From Mesorhabditis belari (Eukaryota > Nematoda > Chromadorea > Rhabditida > Rhabditidae), in the NCBI GenBank assembly GCA_958450365.1, contig CAUEEP010000887.1, positions 712,516-776,515 of the forward strand: a stretch of 64,000 nt of DNA, given 5' to 3'. Made by a program: the position numbers and the translations under genes. Of this stretch, positions 23,501-29,805 are shown in pieces; position 1 is the first letter of the stretch, and each line of letters opens with the position of its first letter. The notes under the pieces are model-generated. The model did not search any database and had not been told where the DNA came from. It worked only from the letters and a program-made list of their open reading frames with translations.

Positions 23501-26500
23501 ATTCTAGATGACGCTGAGCAATGTGAACGCGTTGGCGTACATCTCCGATCATTTGGCTGACAATGTTCGCTTGAGAAATGAAACGATTCCAAAGGAGAAA
23601 TACGATCAGCTAAACTTTAAGGATTTCATTCTCAGGTTAGTTTTTGACTATAATTCGCTGATTTACAATATCCACTAACTAGAAAAAGGCACCAGATCAA
23701 AGTTGCCTTTTTAATGCGCATCCAGTGGATTTGACTCGCATCAATTGATAGATTTGATTGATAGTTTGTATTTGATCGGGCTTTCAATGAGGATTCCGAA
23801 TCCGCTTTTAGTTTTTCTAATGAAGCTCTGTATAGCAAGATATCTGGCATCAAAGTTGATCTGAAATCCAACAATATTTTAGCACAATTCCCTACATTAG
23901 ATGATGGCTGTGGTTTAGAGGTAAGTCTAGTGTCTATAGGTATCCAGAAGACCAGAAGAACCATGGTTCGGTTTCCGAGCTCCAACTTTTGAAACTTTGA
24001 TGCCAGATACCTTGCTATACAGAGCTCCATTAGAAAAACTAAAAGCGGATTCGGAATCATCATTGAAAGCTCTATCAAATGCACATAAAAAGGCCATCTT
24101 AATCTCGTGTCTTTCCCTAGTAAGCCTAAGCCTAAGCCTAAACTGGCCGAGATCCAGAAGATGGGGGTTGAGCCCAAACCCAAATAGACTTAGTGCGATG
24201 CGCTAGCCGCTAGACTTCGCACTAAGTCCAAGCCTAAGCCTAAGCCTGAGCCTAGGCCTGAGCCTAGGCCTGAGCCTAGGCCTGAGCCTAGGCCTGAGCC
24301 TGAGCCTAAGCCTTATAGGATAATGTACGAAGAGCTACAGTATCCCATAAGTGCAAGTAATCACTATCAGAACTACAGTATCCCTATTCCCATAGTTTTC
24401 CTTGTCTACTATCCGCTAATGAAAAGAACTACAGCATTCCTATATACAGTATCCTCAACACTGCTTGAGATTTCCAGATCCTCATCCCCGCAACTCATCA
24501 AAGGCTCCTGTCTCTTCTATGACGCGATTTTGCCATTGGATGGGAAACAGGAGGATTTAGATGTGACGTTGATGGTTTGTTTGTTTCTTTGAGGCTTTAG
24601 CCTAGAGTTAAACTAAGTACATTACTGTATTCCACCATTTTACAGTACAATGCTACTTTCAGATCGCTCCCTCATCCCAATATGGGCCTTTATTGCGACG
24701 GGGTTCTGATTGCGGAGTACCATCGCTGATGGAAATGGAAGATCACGATGGATCGATCTCGAGATTCTTGAAGGTCAGTGATAGTGAAGAAAAATTGGTT
24801 ATTTGTTTAATATCTAAGCCAGGTCAGGCTTAGGATTGGCTTTAGAGGACTAGAGTGGCTAGAAAGAAGGAAAGAAGGCTAGAAAAGAAGCCTAGGAAAG
24901 AAGGCCAAGAAAGAAGGCCAAGAAAGGAGCCTAGGAAAGAAGGTTAGGAAAGAAGATCAGGAAAGAAGGCCAGGAAAGAAGGCCAAGAAAGAAGGCCAAG
25001 AAAGAAGGCCAGGAAAGACGATCTTGGCTGGCTTGGTTTAGCCGGGATTAGGAAAAATCTGTCTTTAGAATCAGTCTTCATTCTACTGTATTCATAAAAG
25101 TTTAGGAAGGCGGGCGACAGGCTCAATTGGGCAGAAATCCACGTGTTGTCGTCATGCCCAGACAGAGTCTTTTCAGCTTCCACCAATTGACCGCTCACAA
25201 TTTGCATACGGTACTTGTAAAGTAGAGAAAAATGCTTATAAAGTTAAGGAATTAACCTTCAATAACTGTAGAATAACTGTAGAATAACTGTACAATAGCT
25301 GTACTACACTAACTGTAACTCTACATTATTCCTAAACTACAGTAAGCCTACATTATGTCTAAACTACAGTATCCCTAAGACAGTACAAATCTCCAGAACT
25401 GCAGTACCAGTGCAGAGGCTCTTCCCTTTAAGGATTTGAAAAGGGAAGCCTTCTATACCAAAGCGATTTGCCAGATCGCTGGCGATTAGTATCTACAGTA
25501 AACTACAGCAACTTACGTACAAGTACTCAAGGTTCATTTTTAGACATTATCTATTGAAAACCACGAGAGCCACGTCGCTTTCATTCTCATCCAATTGTTG
25601 TCAGCCCTGAAAAACGTTCAGTCTGATGACGTCGAACATCTCAGCAACAATTTCAAAGTAGGATTTTAGCGATTTCTTACAATTACACAACAAAACAAAG
25701 TAACAGAGCTGTTCTATTGAATTCTTTGAATCTCAATCACAATCTCAATCAAAATCTCAATCAAAATCTCAATCTCATCACAATTTAGGAGTTCTTGCTC
25801 GCTTACCGAAACACCTCTTTCCACGGCACCGTTCGCGAGATCAACGAGCATCCAAGACTCATATTTTTACCGGTGAGTGAAGCAGGATCAAAGAATTCAT
25901 AGTCCCATATTTGCCGTAAACATTGTAAAATGTTGTCAGTTGGCTTTTAGCAGTCAAGTCTCAAAACAGATCCAGAGAGAAATTTGGTGACTTGGATTAA
26001 ACTCAGAGCTATAGCAGCAAGCAAACAATCTCTACAGCATTCTGAGTATACAGTTTGCTACACCAACTATGAGCATAACCATCTTCTGAGTCATCTTTTG
26101 TCATTTCTTTTGCCACTAAGAGCTATCTTTTATCATTAAGAGCTATCTTTTACCATTAAGAGCTATCTTTTATCATTAAGAGCCATCTTTTACCATTAAG
26201 AACTATCTTTTATCATTAACAGCCATCTTTTACCATTTCAAGTAGCCCTATTTATCTTCTAACTGTTTATACACACCTTAAAACAGTTAAAAATTGATTT
26301 TAGTGCTTTAGCAAAAAAGCAAAAAGGCTTTGACAGTGAGGGGATTCGAACCAGGAACAACCAGCGCCAGAGGCTAGCCCACTATCCTTTACACCGCGCG
26401 GTCACTGTTCTCTGGGAAAGAATTTGGCCTTATACCACGGCATCGTCATACCGTGGCGGCACCGTTTTTCCCGAAAGTGCCTAAACTTCTCGAAAACTGA

Positions 26501-29063
26501 ATGCTATGGAGTAAAACTGAAAAACATGTATCCCTTAGAATTTCAATTTGGCTTTTCTGCGCTAGATCCAATACCACAAATCGATGCTAACTTGGAGCAA
26601 TTCCCTAGTAAGCTTCTGCTCAAAACTTCCCGCTTATAAAATTAAGGAATTAACCTTCAATACCTGTACAATAACTGTACAATAACTGTACTACACTGAC
26701 TGTATCTCTACATTATTCCTGAACTACAGTAAGTCTACATTATGTCTAAGCTAAAGTATCCCTAAGACAGTACAAGTCTCCAGAACTGCAGTACCAGCTA
26801 ACTTACAATGTCTACAGTAAACTACAGCATCCCTAAGGCAGTACAAGTCTTCAGAACTGCAGTACCAGTTGTCCTACAGTATCTACAGTAAACTACAGTA
26901 TCCCTAAGACAGTACCAGTCTCCAGAACTGCAGTACCAGCTAGCCTACAGTATCCACAGTAAACTACAGCAACCTGTAGTTCACTGAATCCAAGTCCTAC
27001 AGTAACTTTGATCTTAGATTTATCACGAATAATTAAAAACATCAATCAGATACTTGTTTATCGTTGTTTTTGTTGACTAAGCTAAGATTTATCTAAAAAT
27101 TCCTAGGAAACACTCGGCAACGATCTCGACGAAGGAGACAACGAGTACGTTGGACTGTGCAAATACGCGTTGAGGTTTGATTTCGATGAGAAACTAAGAA
27201 CAAAACATAGAAATTGAATCAATTTCACTTTAAAGATGAGTTTTTGCAAGTTAAAAAGCCCATTTCCAGATCCCTCTGCACTTTGCTGCACTATAAAATG
27301 GATGGCCGAGCTCCGCATATCTTGAATAGATCAAGGTGAGTTGATTTTGAAAAATTACTTCTAAAATCTAATAATTAGTAGCTTCTAAATAAAAGCTATC
27401 TTTATTATTTTTAATATTTTTAATGTTTTTAATGTTTAAGATAGATTTTGCGTATAAAAGAGCTGTATCTGTCTGTTTGTTTGTGCGCGCTATTCCGCGA
27501 TATTAGTTTTAGGTACTATCCACCATATAAAGCAGAAGAGACGTCTGTCTGTCTATCTGTCTGTCTGTCTGTTTGTCTGTCTGTTTGTCTGTCCGTCCGC
27601 CCGTCCGCCTGTCTGTCTGTCCGTCCGTCTGTCCGCCTGTCTGTCTGTCCGTCTGTCCGTCCGTCCGCCTGTCTGTCTGTCCGTCTGTCTGTCTGTTTGT
27701 CTGTCCGTCCGTCCGTCTGTCCGTCTGTCTGTCTGTCTGTCTGTCCGTCTATCTATCTGTCTGCTTGTCTGTCTGTTTGTCTGTGCGCTACTCCTCATCC
27801 AGAGGACCGTTTTAAATAGCTTATAGTTAATTTGGCTTAGAATTCCATCTAGAATTCCAACATGCTTTTAAATTCTTAAAAAACCAAAATTGCCGACGTG
27901 AGCTGGAGTCGAAGCGGGGTCATGTGGGCTAGAGACAAATGCGCTTGCACTGCGCCATCTACTAGCCGAGTGGTTAACGCGAGCGTCTCTCAAACGAACG
28001 ATAGAGAAAGGTCACCGATTCGACTCCTCTCGCCGCCAATTCTTTCGTTTTTTTTCCAAAAAGCTGCTGATTTTAAATATTTCTAGAATCAGCAGCTTTT
28101 CCAGATCTCCAGATTCTCATTTCCAGATTCTCCAAAGCTCTCCTAGCTTGTGCTCGCGAGTTAGAAACTGATCGAAGTAGCAGTTTGACGAGAGCGAAGA
28201 ACATCCTCGAAATCGCCTTTTTTGCTTCACAGGAGGTCAATTTTTATGGAAATTTTTCTGCTTTAAAAATTGCTAATAAAAATGAAAAGCTTAGCGAAGA
28301 ATTTGCCATTTTCAGCGCTTCGAAACCGAGTACACGGCAAAGTTGTGGCTCGATGCGCAACGAGCTGATTGTGTGGCGAATATGGTGAGTCACATTTCGA
28401 TCAATTTCATATTTGATATCTAAATAATAGCTTATTTTATATTATTTAAGCTTTTGCTTACAATTTGCTCACAATTAGTGGTTTTTTTTGAACTGAAAAA
28501 CTTTCAAATTATCTTCTTAATGTGCGAAAATTGTGTGGTTTTTGAATGGTTTGATTTCTGTTTTCGTGAGCTTTATTTTCAGGAGATAGTTTAGGAGGTA
28601 ATTTAGGAGAGAAGTACCCATATTGGAACCATATTAGAACCATATTGGAACCATATCCGAACCATATTAGAACCACATTGGAACCATATTAGAACCACAT
28701 TGGAACCATATTGGAACCATATTAGAACCACATTGGAACCATATTAGAACCATATTGGAACCATATTGGAACCGTATCCGAACCGTATCCGAACCATGTT
28801 GGAACCGTATCGAACCGTATCCGAACCATATTGGAACCGTATCCGAACCATATCGGAACCAAATTAGAACCAAATTAGAACCAAATTAGAACCAAATTAG
28901 AACCAAATTAGAATCAAATTAGAAGCAATTCCAGGTTCGTCGCCTCGTCGATCACCCAGATTCGTGGCCGTTGCGTGATCGTTTTCAAGTCGATTTTCTT
29001 CTCTCCATCGCTCCCCGCGGGCTACAATTGGCTTTCATTTCTTTAAGTAATACCCATTTCTAA
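2534..29063 (+). CDS. PEAK1/pragmin-family (NKF3) pseudokinase, 27 exons
   Basis: Exons: 2534-2595, 2731-2814, 7377-7528, 8323-8384, 8498-8602, 13354-13446, 13603-13688, 17305-17416, 20605-20681, 20721-20772, 20956-21078, 21150-21213, 21317-21404, 21516-21600, 22326-22400, 22447-22576, 23003-23136, 23508-23635, 24478-24574, 24663-24773, 25544-25657, 25789-25872, 27107-27174, 27270-27335, 28127-28235, 28316-28384, 28935-29063 (852 codons plus TAA). All phases match. The N terminus has C4, F7, C17 and C20, the same spacing as in vertebrate PEAK1/pragmin. The middle is disordered, rich in Ser, Pro and Arg. The C-terminal third (from exon 23508) has a kinase outline: NFKDF and GSCLFYDA (glycine-loop region), VTLM in place of VAIK, a hinge-like [28 protein letters not shown] in place of HRDLKPENLLL, and RLIFLPE in place of DFG, then a helical tail with ILEIAFFA and WLDAQRA. 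Known members are catalytically poor scaffolds in tyrosine-kinase and cytoskeletal signalling; that role here is inference. Weakest joins: exons 8602-13354 (acceptor CGAAAG), the acceptor TTAAAG at 20956 and the donor gtgggc at 22401. Confidence 0.75.
3890..4345. repeat. AT-rich minisatellite of TTTAAA/AAGCTT palindromes
   Basis: Imperfect units of about 11-23 bp such as AACTTAAAGCTTTAAAACC. Most sub-units are themselves palindromes (TTTAAA, AAGCTT), so either strand can fold on itself. Confidence 0.9.
4955..5715 (+). mobile_element. Dispersed repeat, copy A (degenerate transposon-like)
   Basis: This block recurs inverted at 29806-30955, partly at 40330-40665, and its end recurs at 6854-6950. 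It contains a minisatellite (5036-5200, GAGCTAGAGTTAGAGTTG units) and a degenerate reading frame, [16 protein letters not shown] near 5358, whose pattern resembles the N-terminal helix-turn-helix of a pogo/psq-type transposase. Stops break the frame soon after. The overlapping ORFs of 113-151 codons are array artefacts. Confidence 0.6.
5755..5862. repeat. Short tandem array of ACTTCTAGAGCTAGA units
   Basis: About seven 15-bp units with TTCTAGAA/TTCTAGAGC cores lie directly next to the end of dispersed repeat copy A. The Ser/Arg and Leu/Glu ORFs across it are artefacts of the unit being a multiple of three. Confidence 0.85.
6227..6345. repeat. Imperfect 119-nt foldback hairpin
   Basis: The 5' arm (TAATACTGTGTAGCATGTAC, then AGGATTGG, then TTGCACAAAGTG) pairs with the 3' arm (CACTTCGTGCAA, CTAATCCTATGCAGTGCATG, TATTAGTATTA) around a short AAGAAG loop. 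The mismatches and bulges suit an old MITE or a precursor-like hairpin. Confidence 0.75.
6424..6838. repeat. 31-bp minisatellite, about 13 copies
   Basis: Nearly identical 31-bp units begin CCCTGGTCTGTCCCAAGTAT; position 22-24 alternates between TAG and TTG. A shorter degenerate version of the unit (CTGGTCTGTCCC) precedes it at 6350-6420, giving a visible growth gradient. Confidence 0.95.
6854..6950 (+). repeat. Solo end of the dispersed repeat
   Basis: Nearly identical to 5625-5715 (CCAAGCCAAACACTTCAAAA through TGAAGTACGTTGATCGAAAA and the CTCGGCATCTCGGGCC edge). It is separated from copy A by the two arrays at 5755 and 6424. Confidence 0.8.
7630..7995. repeat. 12-bp minisatellite CCTGTCCCTTTG
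   Basis: About thirty 12-bp units lie in intron 3 of the pseudokinase gene. The 12-bp unit is a multiple of three and produces five overlapping ORFs (VPLP, LCLS, GTGK, RDRQ repeats), none of which has gene context. Confidence 0.95.
8498..8649 (+). other. Pseudokinase exon 5 with possible alternative in-frame end
   Basis: Exon 5 ends in phase 0 at a gtattt donor (8603). If the donor is not used, the frame continues for 15 codons ([14 protein letters not shown]) to a TAA just before 8650. A short isoform or a separate small upstream gene made of exons 1-5 would use this stop. The next exon is 4.75 kb away and its acceptor is weak, so this alternative is real. Confidence 0.4.
8822..9505. repeat. 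Palindromic AGTAAGTTACAGTAACTTAC minisatellite, split by a mariner
   Basis: Units rich in GTAAGTTACAGTAACTTAC flank the mariner on both sides (8822-8878 and 9440-9505). The element therefore inserted into an existing array. Confidence 0.8.
8880..9438 (-). mobile_element. Internally deleted mariner, 559 bp
   Basis: Terminal inverted repeats TTAGGTTGGTGCAGATGAAA and TTAGGTTGGTGCAGAGGAAA bound it, with a TA at the left junction. The minus strand (9073-9288) keeps the C-terminal transposase with HDHARPH (second catalytic Asp) and [13 protein letters not shown] (third Asp). The N-terminal helix-turn-helix half is missing and the frame ends in a shift near the terminus, so it is non-autonomous. 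Confidence 0.9.
9542..9766 (-). pseudogene. Tc1-like transposase N-terminal remnant
   Basis: On the minus strand a frame reads [20 protein letters not shown] and on to [10 protein letters not shown], which has the shape of a Tc1/mariner helix-turn-helix. It starts directly beside the ATACAGGGTG terminus at 9755-9764 and breaks off after about 70 residues. Confidence 0.5.
9755..10371. mobile_element. Non-autonomous Tc1-like element with ATACAGGGTG ends
   Basis: Both ends carry ATACAGGGTG and GACACTTTTTG motifs in inverted orientation. Further inside, AAAAACTAACACCGGATT and a diverged AAAAACTAACGCCGGATT also form an inverted pair. No transposase is seen between. The left end is shared with the Tc1-like fragment that runs the other way. 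Confidence 0.65.
10445..10932. repeat. Minisatellite of TATAAACTGGATTAAATGAC (15-20 bp)
   Basis: Some 28 units of 15 bp (TATAAACTGGATATGACC) and 20 bp (TATAAACTGGATTAAATGAC) are interleaved. It lies in intron 5 of the pseudokinase gene. Confidence 0.95.
11402..11690. repeat. 20-bp minisatellite AATTATTCGTTAATAAACTT
   Basis: About fourteen near-identical units. A single-copy flank (TCGAAATTTCATTAGTTTTAT, then AGATAAAAGTGG, then TTTTATCGTTTTCTCTTGAT) recurs at 12118-12190 and 12722-12780. Confidence 0.95.
11931..12720 (+). mobile_element. Mariner remnant with an N-terminal helix-turn-helix
   Basis: TATTGGGTTGATGGAAAAGT at 11931 has the form of a mariner terminus. A forward frame at about 12545-12662 reads [20 protein letters not shown] and on through [11 protein letters not shown], a clear match in pattern to the first helix-turn-helix of SETMAR/irritans-like mariners. 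The DDD catalytic part is absent, and a foreign repeat (12226-12380) separates the terminus from the coding part. Confidence 0.65.
12226..12380. repeat. Degenerate TCTAGACTGAATACCGTAATC repeat
   Basis: About seven imperfect copies of a roughly 22-bp unit with a TCTAGACT core and alternating CCTATTCTAG and CCGTAATCCA halves. It sits inside the mariner remnant. Confidence 0.75.
12838..13300. repeat. Two short 12-bp arrays
   Basis: TAAGTTCTTATT repeats occupy 12840-12935, and AAGCATTTTTAAGCAC-type repeats occupy 13185-13300. The stretch between them (12940-13180) is AT-rich with no feature that I can support. Confidence 0.8.
13360..13688 (+). CDS. Pseudokinase exons 6-7, possible alternative start
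   Basis: ATG at 13360 in good context (GAAAATGCC) opens a 29-codon exon (13360-13446, donor GTTAGT) joined in phase 0 to 13603-13688 (acceptor TTTTTAG, donor GTAAGT, ends phase 2). The product starts [17 protein letters not shown] and includes [13 protein letters not shown]. It joins exon 17305 in phase 2. It may be internal, using the weak acceptor ending at 13353, or an alternative first exon with its own promoter in intron 5. Confidence 0.6.
14020..14170. repeat. 15-bp repeat ATGGTTGGCTCTGAA
   Basis: About ten units alternate GGCTCTGAAATGG, GGCTTTGACATGG and GGCTCTAACATGG. The 64-codon ORF of WLALTW repeats is the array read in frame. Confidence 0.9.
14264..14345. repeat. GAAAGAA purine microsatellite
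   Basis: Interrupted (GAAA)n and AAGAAAG runs. A second purine run of the same kind lies at 19370-19425. Confidence 0.85.
14485..14910. mobile_element. MITE family 1, copy 1, with an internal 47-bp array
   Basis: ACATACACTAATGGACAATG opens it and an inverted ACATACAGTACTGGACAATG closes it. Inside, GACGATC/GATCGTC with CACTTTCGCGCGTCTGTAAC forms inverted arms of about 57 bp (14500-14556 against 14657-14713). After the inner right end a 47-bp unit (GAGAATAGTACGATTATCTA start) is repeated about three times, then the terminal sequence appears again. The CAGTACTGG terminus and TA context fit a Tc1/mariner-type MITE. Confidence 0.85.
15126..15232. repeat. 12-bp repeat GATAATGAAACG
   Basis: Nine units of GATAATGAAACG and GATAAAGAAATG. 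Nothing else is seen between 14911 and 15430. Confidence 0.85.
15432..15556. repeat. CTTTC microsatellite
   Basis: (TTTCC/CTTTC)n pyrimidine run; the overlapping SFLSFL ORFs on both strands are artefacts. Confidence 0.95.
15928..16085. repeat. 30-bp repeat just upstream of the alternative exon at 16157
   Basis: Five units beginning CTTTACCAAGGCTTTGAAAG. They read in frame as [10 protein letters not shown] repeats for 66 codons ending in TGA, but no splice site joins them to exon 16157, so coding is unlikely. Confidence 0.85.
16157..16518 (+). CDS. Alternative first coding exon of the pseudokinase gene
   Basis: ATG at 16157 opens 120 codons plus 2 bases, ending at donor GTAGAG (16519). The protein starts [18 protein letters not shown], is Ser/Pro/Arg-rich ([27 protein letters not shown]) and joins exon 17305 in phase 2, the same phase as exon 7. 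No acceptor lies between the upstream stop (16136) and the ATG, and no upstream exon fits its frame, so it looks like an alternative promoter rather than an internal exon. Exon 7 also encodes an FRKIR motif, which links the two N termini. Unspliced, the frame ends two codons past the donor at TAG. Confidence 0.65.
16877..17113. mobile_element. Foldback MITE, 237 bp
   Basis: GGTACTTGTCGGTTATACAT at the left matches the reverse complement of the right end, and the inner GACTCATCTCGG and CCGAGATGAGTC also pair. Two direct doublets (GAAGCTGACAACTTGTG and GATCAGTCGAACGAGAATC) fill the centre. A short (ACCACAAGT/ACAACAAGT)n run follows to 17158. Confidence 0.75.
17490..18172. repeat. Large array of GGTTCCAATAC units
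   Basis: About 60 repeats of GGTTCCAATAC interleaved with GGTTCCTACTTTGTTCCAATAC. The motif is the reverse complement of the GGAACCGTATT arrays at 28.6 kb and 59.1-59.3 kb. The array lies in the intron between exons 17305 and 20605. Confidence 0.95.
18500..18605. repeat. AAAGCATTTTAAAGCACAATT repeat
   Basis: Five imperfect AT-rich units. The rest of 18175-18735 is AT-rich with no recognisable feature. Confidence 0.75.
18741..18772. mobile_element. Solo terminus of MITE family 1
   Basis: CAGTACTGGACAATGAAATA and the following TGATATTTG match the MITE terminus at 14500 and 19057, but no partner terminus or inner arm follows. Confidence 0.7.
19057..19290. mobile_element. MITE family 1, copy 2 (inverted relative to copy 1)
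   Basis: Ends GTACTGGACAATGAAATA and its inverse bound CACTTTCGCGCGTCTGTAAC arms. The unique centre is the reverse complement of copy 1 (GTGTTATACATTTTCTGAAA). This copy lacks the 47-bp array of copy 1. Confidence 0.9.
19960..20578. repeat. Higher-order repeat built on CTACCGTACTCC
   Basis: Units of about 18 bp (AAGCTACCGTCCTCC / TTAGCCAAGTGACCGTACTCC) combine into a larger period; the block 20171-20310 reappears at 20340-20480. It ends 27 bases before exon 20605. Confidence 0.9.
21568..22003. repeat. Tandem duplication of an exon end and its intron
   Basis: The last ~33 bases of exon 21516-21600 (ACTTGTGCTTTGACGCCGGA to the donor) and about 160 bases of intron are repeated from 21771, with TTTGACACC for TTTGACGCC. 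The second copy keeps the CCACCG/gtaaaag donor but not the exon's acceptor, so it is an exon fragment. A 16-bp AATCAAATCAAATGAG run ends it. Confidence 0.9.
22690..22815. repeat. TACTCACTAAAGTACAAG repeat
   Basis: Seven units of about 18 bp. Imperfect CTACAGTA motifs surround it, as they do at 25.3 and 26.7 kb. Confidence 0.8.
23168..23345. repeat. About 32-bp intronic repeat with TTTTAGCC cores
   Basis: Five units of the type GATTTTAGCCTAAAAAGTGA plus GATTCCAGTGA. The unit contains TTTTAG, a potential splice acceptor, repeated in the intron between exons 23003 and 23508. Confidence 0.9.
23771..24079. mobile_element. Foldback element, 87-bp inverted arms
   Basis: Bases 23771-23857 pair with 23993-24079 with few mismatches, around a 135-bp spacer. 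The arms contain GGATTCCGAATCCGCTTTTA and GATATCTGGCATCAAAGTT. Related CAAGATATCTGGC and TCTGGCATCAAAGTT fragments recur near 59000 and 61035. Confidence 0.85.
24119..24314 (-). repeat. Telomere-like module, copy A
   Basis: (CCTAAG)3 at 24119-24141 is followed by a conserved core of about 45 bp, a 12-bp perfect stem (GACTTAGTGCGA at 24187-24198 against 24217-24228), then (GCCTAA/GCCTGA/GCCTAG)n to 24314. Read on the minus strand it matches the modules at 35.46 and 63.50 kb. Confidence 0.85.
24866..25022. repeat. AAGAAAGGCC 11-bp purine-rich repeat
   Basis: About fourteen AAGAAGGCCAAG / AAAGAAGGCCAGG units in the intron between exons 24663 and 25544. A minus-strand ORF (25080-25207, [15 protein letters not shown]) follows it; I do not recognise it and see no splice context. 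Confidence 0.8.
25232..25410. repeat. Direct repeat of an intron block, copy 1 of 2
   Basis: TTAAGGAATTAACCTTCAAT through CAGAACTGCAGTACCAG recurs at 26641-26800 at high identity. Inside, ATAACTGTA and CTACAGTA units are tandemly repeated. Confidence 0.85.
26095..26242. repeat. 19-bp repeat CATTAAGAGCTATCTTTTA
   Basis: About seven units with TATC/TACC alternation, in the intron between exons 25789 and 27107. Confidence 0.9.
26333..26408 (-). tRNA. tRNA-like sequence, anticodon loop reads CTG (likely pseudogene)
   Basis: Exactly 76 nt on the minus strand with a perfect 7-bp acceptor (ACAGTGA/TCACTGT), a 5-bp anticodon stem (CTAGC/GCTGG) around CTCTGGC, and GGTTCGAATCC as B box. The D loop is enlarged and the T stem pairs at only two positions, so it is probably a tRNA-derived SINE or pseudogene rather than a working tRNA-Gln. 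The element at 61.6 kb shares its 3' end. Confidence 0.4.
26641..26995. repeat. Direct repeat of the intron block, copy 2, expanded
   Basis: After the part shared with 25232-25410, a unit starting AGACAGTACAAGTCTCCAGA and containing GAACTGCAGTACCAG is repeated three times. Confidence 0.8.
27543..27785. repeat. (CTGT)n / (CCGT)n microsatellite
   Basis: Mixed tetranucleotides CTGT, CCGT, TTGT. Both strands give artefact ORFs (CLSV and DRQT repeats). Confidence 0.95.
27955..28040 (+). pseudogene. tRNA-Ser-like remnant
   Basis: TAGCCGAGTGGTTAACGCGA is a class II D arm with A box and CCGATTCGACTCC is a T arm with B box, ending in CTCGCCGCCA. The 5' acceptor strand does not pair with CTCGCCG, so it is degenerate. 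Confidence 0.5.
28610..28932. repeat. 15-bp array GGAACCATATTAGAACC
   Basis: About 20 units with CATATT, CGTATC and CAAATT variants. It ends two bases before the acceptor of the last coding exon (28935), so the array runs into the polypyrimidine position. Confidence 0.95.
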
Positions 29064-29805
29064 GCAATTTAAGATTTGAGCTATTTCCAAGCCGTTTCCA
29101 AGTTGTTTCCAAGCTGTTTCCAAGCGAAAAGCTTGAGTTTTTTCTCCCGAGAGCCACTTTTCTCGCTTCATCCTTTAAAAAAAGATTTTTTTTAACCTTT
29201 TCACATTTTGATTTAGTTTCCTATACCCAATTTTCTCTACAATTTATAAATTCAAATTTACTTTGCTTTAAATTTACATGATTTTCGAACATTTTCCCCA
29301 TATTTGTCCCATTCATTAGTTTTTTAAAAAAAAAAAAATTACCGGTGCTTTTCTTTCCAAAGATTTTCCTTTAAATTTCCCTTTAAATTTTCCTTTTTCT
29401 TCCAAATTTGCTCATTTTTTTTCGCGTTTTACATGTCTATTTGAATATTTATACGGAAATTACAAACTTTTTATGTTTTAGAAATAAAATTTGAGATCAA
29501 TCACTTGAAATCAAATGATCAGATAGAAATGATGATAGAAATTTGAAAAAAAAAACACTCAAACTACATTTGTACAGATTTTCTAAGTGATTTTGACGTT
29601 TAAAAGATGAAAATTAATTGTTGGTTTTCAAAAAAATAGATAGTTTATCAATTTTTCGATTAGTTACAATGATTTCAAAGGTATGGACTTTAGGATAAAA
29701 GCGAAAGACACCCCTTTTAGCCTACTGTAGCCTACAACAGTACTAAATAGAACTTGCCAGAGTCACTCACTCAATGATTAGGCATTTAAAAAGACAAATC
29801 AACGA
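29064..29805. other. 3' flank of the pseudokinase gene
   Basis: AT-rich sequence with CAAGCTGTTTCC-type short repeats just after the stop and an AATAAA at about 29484 that could serve as poly(A) signal. No gene is seen to 29805. Confidence 0.5.

Larger units (their letters stand above)
23508..29063 (+). other. Pseudokinase-domain part of the PEAK-family gene
   Basis: Exons from 23508 onward use normal codon choice and balanced composition, unlike the low-complexity Ser/Pro exons before them. Exon 23508 gives the N-terminal helix ([20 protein letters not shown]) and NFKDFILR. Exons 24478-24773 give the N-lobe without the catalytic Lys. Exons 25544-25872 give the catalytic-loop position ([14 protein letters not shown], no Asp) and the DFG position (IFLPE). 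Exons 27107-29063 give the C-lobe and the terminal helical segment that PEAK proteins use with the N-terminal helix for dimerisation. Assignment to the family is from pattern, the dimerisation role from family knowledge. Confidence 0.65.
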
